From positions 1-64,000 of the forward strand of contig UPYI01000005.1 in assembly GCA_900538555.1 (NCBI GenBank): a stretch of DNA of 64,000 bases, read 5' to 3'. Position 1 is the first letter of the stretch; each line of letters opens with the position of its first letter. This document shows positions 42,176 through 50,266 of this stretch, one piece after another. The position numbers and the translations under genes are program-made. This DNA comes from an uncultured Porphyromonadaceae bacterium. GTDB taxonomy: Bacteria > Bacteroidota > Bacteroidia > Bacteroidales > Barnesiellaceae. The notes beneath the pieces are model-generated. The model searched no databases, was not told the DNA's origin, and saw only the letters and a program-made list of their open reading frames with translations.

Positions 42176-42426
42176 ATCGCAAAGTTAGCGACTGCCGTTA
42201 TAAGAAACAATGACAGATACTGAATAAATTGGTACGATTGAGTCATCTGCGATAGTTTTTGCAAAATATGACGAAGTCATCATGTCCAATCTGCTGCGCT
42301 GCTATCGGCATCCGGACTAAGTATCTTGCATCTTAGATATCCTAATGCACCGAAAAGGGGCTGCATGTAGCGGCATGGCGCATTGGATGTTTTTTATGTA
42401 AGGGGTAGGTGTCCTGTATAGGTAGG
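42176..42426. other. Intergenic region between YifB and the acyltransferase gene
   Basis: Apart from the acyltransferase promoter I see no gene, terminator or dispersed repeat here. The base composition is mixed and no frame shows protein-like signals. Confidence 0.4.
42180..42210 (-). promoter_or_regulatory. Promoter abutting the acyltransferase start codon
   Basis: Minus strand: TTG (42208-42210), 20-base spacer, TAACTTTG (42180-42187). The last G is four bases before the ATG at 42175, predicting a leaderless or nearly leaderless mRNA. Confidence 0.6.
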
Positions 42427-43965
42427 TTATCCCGCCCAATTCTCCCGGTCGAGATTGCGGTAGCTGATCGCTTCGGAAATATGGTGCGCCTGCACGGTGT
42501 CGCTGTGGTCGAGGTCGGCTATGGTGCGGGCTACTTTGAGAATGCGGTCGTAGGCACGTGCGGAGAGGTTGAAGCGGGTCATGGCATCTTTCAGCCGTTT
42601 CAGTCCGGCTTCGTCGGGTTGTGCGAATTCGTTAAGTAGCCGTGTCGTCATTTGGGCATTGCAATAGATGCCGGGATAGTTTTCGAAGCGTTTGCTTTGT
42701 TGTTGCCGGGCGGCGATGACACGTTCGCGGATCTTCTCGCTCGGTTCGGACGGCTGTGTGTCGGATATTTTTTCGAAAGGCACGGGCACGATTTCGCATT
42801 GGATGTCGATGCGGTCGAGCAGCGGACCGGAAATTTTATTCAGGTAGCGTTGCACGGCTCCGGGGGAACAGATACAGGGTTTGGTCGGGTGGTTGTAGTA
42901 GCCGCACGGACAGGGATTCATCGAGGCGACGAGCATGACGCCGGCAGGGTATTCGATGGTGTATTTCGAGCGGGCGATCGTGATCTTGCGGTCTTCCAAC
43001 GGTTGCCGCATCACTTCCAGCACTTGCCGTGAAAACTCGGGCAATTCGTCGAGAAACAGTACGCCGTTGTGTGCGAGCGAGATTTCGCCCGGTTGCGGGA
43101 ACGATCCGCCGCCGACCAGTGCTACCGACGATATGGTGTGGTGCGGTGCCCGGAACGGACGGTGCGAAAGCAGTGACGTTTCCCGTCCCATTTTGCCGGC
43201 TACCGAATGTATTTTTGTTGTTTCGAGAGCTTCTTGGAGGGTAAGGGGCGGCAGTATCGAGGGTAGGCGTTTTGCCATCATCGACTTGCCGGCACCCGGA
43301 GGCCCGACGAGGATGATGTTGTGTCCGCCGGCAGCGGCTACTTCGAACGCGCGTTTTACGTTTTCCTGTCCTTTGACATCGGCAAAATCCATATCGAAAC
43401 AGGTGTATTCCTTATAAAACTCGGCGCGTGTATCGACTGTCGTGGGCAGGAGCGTATGCGTGCCGTTGAAGAATTCGATGACTTCGGTGATTTTTTCTAC
43501 GCCGTACACATCCAGATTATTGACTACGGCGGCTTCGTGGGCATTGGCTTTGGGCAGGATCAATCCTTTGTAGCCTTCTTCCCGGGCTTTGATGGCGATA
43601 GGCAACGCGCCTTTGACGGGCAGGATGGTGCCGTCGAGCGACAGTTCGCCCATGATCATATATTCGTTCAGTTTGTCGGCTGCGATCTTTTCGTCGGCTG
43701 CCAGAATGCCGATAGCGAGCGGCAGGTCGTATGCCGCCCCTTCTTTCCGGATATCGGCGGGCGACATGTTTACGATCAGTTGTTTGCGCGGGAACCGGTA
43801 GCCGTTGTGCTCCACTGCCGATAGTATGCGTTCGTGGCTCTCCTTGACCGCCGTATCGGGCAGTCCGACCATAAAGAAATGAATTCCTTGCGTGCAATTG
43901 ACTTCGATAGTGACGACAATGGCATCGATTCCTTGTACGGCTGCGCCGAAAACTTTTACTAACAT
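42427..43965 (-). CDS. YifB/ComM family Mg-chelatase-like AAA+ ATPase
   Basis: A 512-residue protein. The N-terminal domain (about 1-165) has TQGIHFFMVGLPDTAVKESHERI and the LonC-like NMSPADIRKEGAAYDLP. The AAA+ core has Walker A GPPGAGKSMMAKRLPSILPPL and Walker B GVLFLDELPEF. A zinc-finger-like NPCPCGYY and the C-terminal helicase-lid domain (FNLSARAYDRILKVARTIADL) complete it. ComM, the studied relative, is a hexameric branch-migration helicase used in natural transformation. It follows carbonic anhydrase by 66 bases. Confidence 0.94.
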   Translation of the reverse strand: MLVKVFGAAVQGIDAIVVTIEVNCTQGIHFFMVGLPDTAVKESHERILSAVEHNGYRFPRKQLIVNMSPADIRKEGAAYDLPLAIGILAADEKIAADKLNEYMIMGELSLDGTILPVKGALPIAIKAREEGYKGLILPKANAHEAAVVNNLDVYGVEKITEVIEFFNGTHTLLPTTVDTRAEFYKEYTCFDMDFADVKGQENVKRAFEVAAAGGHNIILVGPPGAGKSMMAKRLPSILPPLTLQEALETTKIHSVAGKMGRETSLLSHRPFRAPHHTISSVALVGGGSFPQPGEISLAHNGVLFLDELPEFSRQVLEVMRQPLEDRKITIARSKYTIEYPAGVMLVASMNPCPCGYYNHPTKPCICSPGAVQRYLNKISGPLLDRIDIQCEIVPVPFEKISDTQPSEPSEKIRERVIAARQQQSKRFENYPGIYCNAQMTTRLLNEFAQPDEAGLKRLKDAMTRFNLSARAYDRILKVARTIADLDHSDTVQAHHISEAISYRNLDRENWAG

Positions 43966-44031
43966 AGGCGGTGTGTTTATCCGGTGATTATTCAGGTAGA
44001 GAGTACGGCGGCGGTGGCAGCCTGCCGCTGT

Positions 44032-44571
44032 TTAAAGTGGTGTGAGCGCGCCGGTGACGGAGTCCATGATGTATCCGCGCACATTGACATCGGCAGCCAT
44101 GAGCGGATGTCGGGCAATGAGATCGACGGTTTCCCGTATGGCGTCTTCGGTTTCTTCGAATCCGTGCAGCCAACTGTCGAGGTCGATTCCGCAGTGGCGC
44201 ATGAGCGAGATGTGCTCGTCGCTGATACCGCGTTCGCGCATGAGGTGAAGCATTTCGGCGGCGTTCATTCCCTGCACGCCGCAACCGGTATGACCTATCA
44301 CCATGATTTCATTCACGCCCAGTTCGTAGACGGCGACAAGGAGCGACCGGATGGTGGAGTCGAACGGGTTGGTAATGGTGCCTCCTGCGTTCTTGATGAT
44401 TTTCACGTCGCCGTTTTTCAGTCCGAGGGCGGCGGGAAGCAGTTCGACCAAGCGCGTGTCCATGCAGGTTACAATGGCAATGCGTTTGTCGGGGTATTTG
44501 GAGGTGATGAATTTTTTATATCTTTCGGCTGCTACGAATTCTTGATTGTAGCGGAGTATATCGTCTATCAT
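44032..44571 (-). CDS. Beta-class carbonic anhydrase
   Basis: A 179-residue enzyme that interconverts CO2 and bicarbonate. Zinc ligands and the catalytic pair are in CMDTRLVELLP (Cys and Asp) and GHTGCGVQG (His and Cys). KNAGGTITNP between them is the usual substrate loop. It is the short prokaryotic form. CO2/bicarbonate supply is relevant to PEP carboxykinase, encoded at 29 kb. It lies 12 bases after the cysteine-less thioredoxin-fold gene and upstream of YifB. Confidence 0.95.
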   Translation of the reverse strand: MIDDILRYNQEFVAAERYKKFITSKYPDKRIAIVTCMDTRLVELLPAALGLKNGDVKIIKNAGGTITNPFDSTIRSLLVAVYELGVNEIMVIGHTGCGVQGMNAAEMLHLMRERGISDEHISLMRHCGIDLDSWLHGFEETEDAIRETVDLIARHPLMAADVNVRGYIMDSVTGALTPL

Positions 44572-44583
44572 GATGTCGTTTGG

Positions 44584-45675
44584 TTAGGGTTGTGAAGTTT
44601 CCGTATTTTGTGCGGGATGCAGCAGTGAATCTATTTGCTGTTGCAACAACGGTTCGGGTTGGTTGCGCCCGACGATGTGCCCGGTGGAATCGACGAGTAC
44701 CCACGACGGGTTTCGTGTGATGTGCAGCTTCACTATGCCGGGATGGCTGTATCCGTCTTTTGCCCAGAGCAGGATGCCTTCGCCGGTGATGTTCTGCCGC
44801 CACGAGGCGCTGTCGTTGTCGAGCGAAACATTCAGTATGCGCAGGTCGTCGTCGGTGTAATTCTTGCGGAGGCGGCGTAGCATGCCGTTGGTGAGTTTCG
44901 CCGTGGGGTCTTGTGTGGTGCGCAGGTAAAGCAGGGTCGTGCGGCTGTCTTTGGCGCGAACCTGAAAGGTGCTGTCTTTCAAAGTAAGGAAACTCATGAT
45001 CGGGAGTATCGTGTCTGCTTCGATCTTGGCAAGGTGCGATTGCAGTTCTTCGAACGGTTGTAACAGGGCAGCCGGTTTTGCTCCGGTGTCGATCCGTTTC
45101 AGTATGGAGTCGCAACGGTCCATATTGTCGGCTCGCAACAGGTATTCGTTAAAGAGAATCGTCGATACGACGGAACTGCGGTTGTTGCCGATATAGGCTT
45201 CCACGATGCTGTCGAATTGGGCGCGCAACTCTTTCATGCGGAAGGTTTCCATGCCGTTGTCGAGCGATTTGCGGCGTTCGGCATCGAGGCGTCCGATCGG
45301 TTCGCGTTGGTTGTGGTAGAACGCCAGCAGCTCCTTGTTGAGGTCGCTCCCTTTGATTTCCGATGCGCTGAAATTATCGGCATTGCCGTTGATCTGTATC
45401 CGGTCGCCGTTTTTTACATAGAACGTGAGCAGGGTGATGCCGTCGCCGCTATAAAATTTTACCGGCGTGAGTTCGGGGGCATTGCCTTTCAATTCGATGA
45501 ATCCGTTGATCGGGATCAGCGTATCTATCCGGAATCCGTCGCCTTTCGGGTAGACCGACAGCAGCGAATGTTGGTCGAGGTTGTTGATCGTGCCGTTGAT
45601 GACAAATTCGTTGCTTTCCTCGCCGCAGGCGACGAGCAGGAGCAACGGTAACAGCAGTGATGCGAATTTCTTCAT
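44584..45675 (-). CDS. DUF4369/thioredoxin-fold lipoprotein lacking the CXXC motif
   Basis: A 363-residue lipoprotein: signal peptide ending LLLLVACGEE, then a DUF4369-like beta domain (about 25-120: FVINGTINNLDQHSLLSVYP), a helical linker and a C-terminal thioredoxin-like domain (about 235-345). Where its relatives have W-C-x-x-C, this one reads LYLRTTQDPTAKLTN with no cysteine. The cis-Pro strand is kept (ITRNPSWVLVDSTGHIVG). So it is probably a structural or binding relative, not an oxidoreductase. The ATG at 45675 directly precedes the signal peptide. Confidence 0.85.
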   Translation of the reverse strand: MKKFASLLLPLLLLVACGEESNEFVINGTINNLDQHSLLSVYPKGDGFRIDTLIPINGFIELKGNAPELTPVKFYSGDGITLLTFYVKNGDRIQINGNADNFSASEIKGSDLNKELLAFYHNQREPIGRLDAERRKSLDNGMETFRMKELRAQFDSIVEAYIGNNRSSVVSTILFNEYLLRADNMDRCDSILKRIDTGAKPAALLQPFEELQSHLAKIEADTILPIMSFLTLKDSTFQVRAKDSRTTLLYLRTTQDPTAKLTNGMLRRLRKNYTDDDLRILNVSLDNDSASWRQNITGEGILLWAKDGYSHPGIVKLHITRNPSWVLVDSTGHIVGRNQPEPLLQQQIDSLLHPAQNTETSQP

Positions 45676-45760
45676 ATTCTCTGTTTTATAAATAGCCTCG
45701 GCAGGGAGGCGGTAGCGACCGTAATGGCGTGAACTTGTTTGTCGGCGCATGGTCGGTTTA

Positions 45761-45768
45761 CAAAGGTA
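45761..45768 (-). promoter_or_regulatory. -7 promoter element for the thioredoxin-fold/carbonic anhydrase/YifB run
   Basis: Minus strand TACCTTTG, 85 bases upstream of the ATG at 45675. Confidence 0.5.
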
Positions 45769-45828
45769 GCAAATGTTTTTTTAGAATGAATTTATCGTTG
45801 TCATATTTATATATTGTATATTTATGTT

Positions 45829-45836
45829 TATTTTTG
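45829..45836 (+). promoter_or_regulatory. -7-like element before the asparagine synthetase gene
   Basis: TATTTTTG ending 9 bases before the ATG at 45846, in a very AT-rich stretch; no canonical -33, so chance is possible. Confidence 0.35.
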
Positions 45837-45845
45837 AAAAGAATT

Positions 45846-47690
45846 ATGTGCGGATTTACAGGTATATATAATCGGTCGGGCGAGGCTGTCGGCGAGAAAG
45901 AGGTGTCGCTTGTATGCGGGGCGCAGCATGCGTTGCGCCATCGGGGTCCCGACGAAAGCGGTTTTTATCGTTCCGATACGTTCGTGTTGGGATTTGTAAG
46001 GCTTTCTCTTGTTTCCATAAACAAAGGACAACAGCCGTATACCGGCAAAGGCGGACGTTTTGTAACCGCATTTAACGGGGAGATATACAACTTCCGGGAG
46101 TTGTCGCGCAAATATCTGTCGCGCGATACGGTGTCGGAAGTCGAGCTGGTAACGGAGCTTTTCGCTTCCTACGGGGTCGAGAGTTTCGGGTGGCTCCGGG
46201 GGATGTTCGCCCTTGTTATTTACGATACGGAACGCCGGGAGGTTTTCGCGGCAAGAGACCGTTTCGGTATCAAACCGTTTTATTATGTCGATACGGCTGA
46301 CGCCGTCTGTTTCGGGAGCGAGATCAAGGGGCTGCCGGTAGATAAAGAGACGTTACAGATCGACAAGGAGGCTTTGAACTATTATTGTACATTCCAATAT
46401 GTGCCCGATCCGAAAGTCGTGTATCGGGGGGTGCACTCTCTTCCGGGCGGACATTATATCCGTTTCTCCGAAAAGGGCAGCAAGCTGTATTGTTTTGCCC
46501 CGAAGAAATTCGATACGAAGAACAAAATGCCCCGTCCGGTCAAGATGATGAAGATCAGAGAGGCTCTCGAAGAGAGTGTGGGGCTGTGTATGAACGGCGA
46601 TACCGAGACGGGGACTTTCTTGTCTGCCGGAGTGGATTCGTCGATCATTACCGCTTTGGCAGCCCGGATCAACCCGAAGCTCAAAGCGTTTACGATCGGT
46701 TTTGACTGTGATTCCTACCCGTCGGAAACGGCGGTGGCGCGGAGAACGGCAGAGTGCCTCGGCATCGAACTGGTCGAGGGGATGTTTACCGCCGACGATT
46801 TTATGGCGGCGTTCGACCGGGTGATGTACCATCTCGATTCTCCGATGGCGGATCCGTCGGTTATCGGGGTGTATCTTTTGGCTCAGTTGGCATCGCGGCA
46901 GGTCAAATCGGTCTTGTCGGGCGAGGGAGCCGACGAGCTTTTCGGCGGTTACAAAGTGTATAGATCGACAGCCCGTACGGCTCATTGCGGCGTTATGCAG
47001 CCTTGTGTGGATTTCGGGTTGAGACGTTTGTCGAAACTTTTGCCGAAGCAGCATATCCTGCGGCAGGAAATAGCCGATTCGACATTTCGGCTGGCGAAAA
47101 GGTATGTAGGTCCTACCAGTGTGATGGGCGAACGCAGCCGTCGCACTTTCCTTACTCCCGATTTCTTTTCCGATGTGTCGCATCGCGATATTACGGCACC
47201 ATATCTGAAAACCCGCGGGCTCGACCGCTTGCAGAAAATGCAGTTGTGCGACTGGAATCTTTGGCTCCCGTGCGATATACTTTGCAAGGCAGACCGGTTG
47301 TCGATGGCAAATTCGTTGGAAGTGCGCGTGCCTTTTTTGGACGACAAGGTTTTTGAGATAGCGGCTCGATTGGGCGATGCCGACAAGGTGTCGGTCGGAC
47401 AGAGCAAGGTGTTGCTCCGCGAGGCGTTTGCCGATCTCCTGCCGCAGCATGTGCTTCATCGTCCCAAAGTAGGATTTCCCGTACCGGTAGCGGCATGGTT
47501 GAAAGATGAACTGTTCGATTGGTCTCGGTCGATTTTAAATGACGACCGGGTGCAGGAGATTATAAACGGTCGTCGGGCGCAGAGCTTGCTTGAAAAATAC
47601 CGGTTGGGTGAAACGGACGATTTCTTTTTCCGTCAGGTGTGGCTTTGGGTGGTGCTTGCCGGATGGTATCGGCAGCACGACCGGTCGTGA
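45846..47690 (+). CDS. asnB: Asparagine synthase (glutamine-hydrolysing)
   Basis: A 614-residue two-domain enzyme that makes asparagine from aspartate, ATP and glutamine. The N-terminal Ntn glutaminase begins MCGFTGIYN, with the nucleophile Cys2 exposed after Met removal, and has LRHRGPDESG and FNGEIYNF. The synthetase domain has the pyrophosphatase loop LSAGVDSSIITAL and SGEGADELFGGYKVYRS. The start at 45846 is fixed by Cys2; the in-frame ATGs upstream would bury it. Homologues in glycan gene clusters act on other acceptors, but no such cluster is here. Confidence 0.92.
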   Translation: MCGFTGIYNRSGEAVGEKEVSLVCGAQHALRHRGPDESGFYRSDTFVLGFVRLSLVSINKGQQPYTGKGGRFVTAFNGEIYNFRELSRKYLSRDTVSEVELVTELFASYGVESFGWLRGMFALVIYDTERREVFAARDRFGIKPFYYVDTADAVCFGSEIKGLPVDKETLQIDKEALNYYCTFQYVPDPKVVYRGVHSLPGGHYIRFSEKGSKLYCFAPKKFDTKNKMPRPVKMMKIREALEESVGLCMNGDTETGTFLSAGVDSSIITALAARINPKLKAFTIGFDCDSYPSETAVARRTAECLGIELVEGMFTADDFMAAFDRVMYHLDSPMADPSVIGVYLLAQLASRQVKSVLSGEGADELFGGYKVYRSTARTAHCGVMQPCVDFGLRRLSKLLPKQHILRQEIADSTFRLAKRYVGPTSVMGERSRRTFLTPDFFSDVSHRDITAPYLKTRGLDRLQKMQLCDWNLWLPCDILCKADRLSMANSLEVRVPFLDDKVFEIAARLGDADKVSVGQSKVLLREAFADLLPQHVLHRPKVGFPVPVAAWLKDELFDWSRSILNDDRVQEIINGRRAQSLLEKYRLGETDDFFFRQVWLWVVLAGWYRQHDRS

Positions 47691-47714
47691 GTCCATAGAT
47701 ATTATAACGCATTG

Positions 47715-47759
47715 AAAAGGGGGTCGTGTCGAAATTTCCATTTCGGCACAACCCCCTTT
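47715..47759. terminator. Bidirectional terminator between asnB and metK (shared hairpin sequence)
   Basis: AAAGGGGGTCGTGTCGAAAT and ATTTCGGCACAACCCCCTTT pair over 20 bases with one mismatch and one wobble. The hairpin at 26979-27020 is nearly the same sequence. Confidence 0.85.
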
Positions 47760-47781
47760 AATTCCGGTATGCGGTATCGCC

Positions 47782-49101
47782 TTACAGCGAAAATGCCTGT
47801 TTTACTTTCTCTACGTAGTCGAGTTTTTCCCAAGTGAAGAGTTCTACTTCCCGTACCAACGGTTGGTCGGTGTAGCGCGAAGTGAATACTTTCGTTACAG
47901 TCTGCGGGGTGCGTCCCATGTGACCGTAAGCGGCGGTTTCCTCGTAAATCGGGTTACGCAGTTTCAACCGTTCTTCGATAGCTTTGGGGCGCAGATCGAA
48001 GAGCTGTTGTACGCGTTGGGCGATTTCCGCATCGCTGAGGGCGATCTTCGATTTGCCGTAGGTGTTCACGTAGATGCTTACCGGTTCGGCTACACCGATC
48101 GCATACGAAACCTGTACCAATATTTCGTCGGCTACACCTGCCGCTACCAGATTCTTGGCAATGTGGCGGGCTGCATAGGCGGCAGAGCGGTCTACTTTCG
48201 AAGGGTCTTTACCCGAGAATGCACCGCCTCCGTGTGCGCCTTTGCCTCCGTAAGTGTCTACGATGATTTTACGGCCTGTCAGTCCGGTGTCTCCGTGAGG
48301 TCCGCCGATGACGAATTTGCCGGTGGGGTTTACCAACAGGATGAGCTTGTCGTCGAAAAGTTGCTGTACGCGTTGGGGCAGCCGGGCGATTACGCGCGGA
48401 ATCAATATCTCTTTCACATCTTTGAAGATGATGTCGAGCATCTTGCGGTCGGCTTCGGCTTGTGCTTCGGGCGTATCGTTTTCGGGGCTTATGAAGTCGT
48501 CGTGCTGGGTCGAAACGACAATGGTATGTACCCGTACCGGTTCGTTCTTTTCGTTGTATTCGATCGTTACCTGCGATTTGGAATCGGGGCGCAGGTACGA
48601 GGTGATTTTACCTTTGCGCAGGTAGGTCATCTCTTTTTCTTCGCGACGGATAGCCGCCAGCTCGGTGAGCAGTATGTGCGAGAGTTCGAGCGACAGGGGC
48701 ATGTAGTTGTCGGTTTCGTTGCAGGCATAACCGAACATCATGCCTTGATCGCCGGCTCCCTGGTTCATCGGGTCTTCGCGTTCCACGCCCCGGTTGATGT
48801 CGGCAGACTGTTCGTGAATGGCGGAGAATACGCCGCACGACTCGGCATCGAATTTGTAAGAACTTTTGTTGTATCCTATCCGGTGGATGACCTTGCGGGC
48901 GACATCCATCAGATCGACATACGCGTTAGATTTAACCTCACCGGCAAGTACTACCTGTCCGGTAGTCACCAGCGTTTCGCAAGCTACTTTCGAGTTGGCG
49001 TCGTATGCCAGAAACTCGTCAAGCAAAGCATCCGATATTTGATCGGCTACTTTATCGGGGTGTCCTTCCGACACCGATTCAGAGGTGAATAAATAGTTCA
49101 T
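47782..49101 (-). CDS. metK: S-adenosylmethionine synthase
   Basis: A 439-residue enzyme that makes SAM from methionine and ATP. Signatures: SVSEGHPDKVADQISDA at the N-terminus, GAGDQGMMFGYA (near 120) and GGGAFSGKDPSKVDRSAAY (near 285). Slightly longer than the E. coli enzyme, as usual in Bacteroidota. The ATG at 49101 (MNYLFTSESV) is the family start. A SAM-II riboswitch in the leader should shut expression down when SAM is high. SAM feeds QueA, MiaB, MnmD and the TrmH-family enzyme encoded nearby. Confidence 0.97.
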   Translation of the reverse strand: MNYLFTSESVSEGHPDKVADQISDALLDEFLAYDANSKVACETLVTTGQVVLAGEVKSNAYVDLMDVARKVIHRIGYNKSSYKFDAESCGVFSAIHEQSADINRGVEREDPMNQGAGDQGMMFGYACNETDNYMPLSLELSHILLTELAAIRREEKEMTYLRKGKITSYLRPDSKSQVTIEYNEKNEPVRVHTIVVSTQHDDFISPENDTPEAQAEADRKMLDIIFKDVKEILIPRVIARLPQRVQQLFDDKLILLVNPTGKFVIGGPHGDTGLTGRKIIVDTYGGKGAHGGGAFSGKDPSKVDRSAAYAARHIAKNLVAAGVADEILVQVSYAIGVAEPVSIYVNTYGKSKIALSDAEIAQRVQQLFDLRPKAIEERLKLRNPIYEETAAYGHMGRTPQTVTKVFTSRYTDQPLVREVELFTWEKLDYVEKVKQAFSL

Positions 49102-49229
49102 GTTTTTTGTATATAAAAAATGTTTAGGTCGTATATTCGCCGATGCGCAAGGCAACGACGCCCTGAGCCGAAACGGGAATAGCCGAAAAAGGAAATGAAA
49201 AAAAGAGGGGGGTCAGAGACGATGACGCA

Positions 49230-49277
49230 TCTTTTAGCATTTTTTTTCGTGGTTGCAAGCAGCCAAATCCTTCCACA
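49230..49277 (-). ncRNA. SAM-II riboswitch upstream of metK
   Basis: On the minus strand: P1 arms GTGG (49276-49273) and CCACG (49252-49248), loop with GGATTTGGCTGCTTGCAA, then an A run and the conserved TGCTAAAA (49239-49232). The GATTTG...CTTGCAACCACG...TGCTAAA order matches SAM-II, a compact H-type pseudoknot that hides the translation start when bound. The promoter places the transcript start only a few bases upstream of P1. Confidence 0.85.
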
Positions 49278-49288
49278 TTTCGATGCTG

Positions 49289-49319
49289 CAAAGATAGATG
49301 AACTTCGCGGATGTACAAA
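49289..49319 (-). promoter_or_regulatory. Promoter for metK
   Basis: Minus strand: TTTG (49316-49319), 19-base spacer, TATCTTTG (49289-49296). Confidence 0.78.
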
Positions 49320-49382
49320 ATATCCGGCGATTTTTATGTATGCCCGGCATTGCCTTTGTTCCGAGGGCTGTCTGCCGGACGG

Positions 49383-49895
49383 TTATTCGTCGGGCGCGAT
49401 TTTTTCCAAAGCCGGTGTGCCGAGCCGGTCGAGCAGTTCCTGTGCGCTTTGTCCGAGGAGCGGGTGTTTCCAACCGGGGGCGATTTCCGCCAACGGTTGC
49501 AGTACGAAGTCGCGCAGGTGCATGCGCGGATGAGGCAGAGTGAGCGAGGGGGTGTCGAGCCGGATGCCGTCGTAGTCGAGCAGGTCGATGTCGATCAGCC
49601 GGTCGTCGTACGATCCGTCGGGTTTGCGGTGGGTGAGCGAACCCAATTCGATTTCGATGTTCCGGGTACGGATCAAAACCTCTTCGGGAGAGCAGTCGGT
49701 CGAGAGGGCGATTACGCCGTTCAGAAATTCACGGTCGGATTCGTATCCCCATGCCGCAGAGCGGTATAGTGCCGATCGGGCATGTATCGTGCCTATTTGC
49801 GATTCGATCTTTTGCAGGCATTGTTCGATCAATTCTTTACTATTTCCGAGATTCGATCCTACTCCTAAATAGATTTGTTTCCCAGTTATTGCCAT
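49383..49895 (-). CDS. folK: 2-amino-4-hydroxy-6-hydroxymethyldihydropteridine diphosphokinase
   Basis: A 170-residue HPPK that pyrophosphorylates the pterin precursor of folate. YLGVGSNLGNSKELI at the N-terminus and the signature DDRLIDIDLLDYDG followed by LTLPHPRMHLRDFVLQPL are typical. The ATG at 49895 gives the usual N-terminus. A minus-strand TATTTTTG (49980-49987) could be its promoter, making the region up to nrdD a divergent promoter zone. Confidence 0.95.
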   Translation of the reverse strand: MAITGKQIYLGVGSNLGNSKELIEQCLQKIESQIGTIHARSALYRSAAWGYESDREFLNGVIALSTDCSPEEVLIRTRNIEIELGSLTHRKPDGSYDDRLIDIDLLDYDGIRLDTPSLTLPHPRMHLRDFVLQPLAEIAPGWKHPLLGQSAQELLDRLGTPALEKIAPDE

Positions 49896-49979
49896 TCTAA
49901 CTATCTGTAAGGCTGTTTTTGGAATGAAAAGTTTTCTATTTTTGGCAACTGGTGTCAATAGTTGCTGAAATAAAGTTTA

Positions 49980-49987
49980 CAAAAATA
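49980..49987 (-). promoter_or_regulatory. -7 promoter element for folK
   Basis: Minus strand TATTTTTG, 85 bases before the folK ATG; no clear -33. Confidence 0.4.
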
Positions 49988-49996
49988 AGAAATTTT

Positions 49997-50030
49997 TTTG
50001 GTCGCAATAGAAAGTTTTTGGTTACCTTTG
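49997..50030 (+). promoter_or_regulatory. Promoter for the B12-riboswitch-nrdDG transcript
   Basis: TTTG (49997-50000), 22-base spacer, TACCTTTG (50023-50030). It starts transcription just ahead of the riboswitch. Confidence 0.65.
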
Positions 50031-50039
50031 TTTCGTTTT

Positions 50040-50236
50040 GGTGTTTCTATTTCGGGCAACGCAATAGAAGTGAAAAGGGAATCGGGTGAAAATCCCGGAC
50101 AGTCCCGCTGCTGTAAGTTTTGAACCTGTTCCGCAAATATGCCACTGAGCCGATCGGGAAGGCGCGGAAACGGAAAAACAAGTCAGAAGACCTGCCAAAA
50201 CAGAGACTGGTAAATGGGGTGCGAGGAAACATCCCG
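50040..50236 (+). ncRNA. Cobalamin (AdoCbl) riboswitch upstream of nrdDG
   Basis: The conserved core is complete: GGGAATCGGGTGAAAATCCC (50078-50097), then GGACAGTCCCGCTGCTGTAA (50097-50116), GCCACTG (50141-50147) and the B12 box AGTCAGAAGACCTGCC (50181-50196). A 3' hairpin, GGGGTG with CATCCC (about 50216-50234), may be the expression platform. It ends about 30 bases before the nrdD ATG, so control could be at ribosome access. High cobalamin would be expected to lower nrdDG. Confidence 0.95.
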
Positions 50237-50266
50237 AAAGTTAAATTAAAAATCTGTATTAAAAAG

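Noticed and set aside
42230..42420. Possible gene remnant upstream of yifB
   Set aside because: No frame gives more than scattered residues and no similarity to a known family could be seen.
50120..50266. N-terminal extension of NrdD by 49 codons
   Set aside because: The extension is the cobalamin riboswitch read as protein; the ATP-cone begins just after the ATG at 50267.
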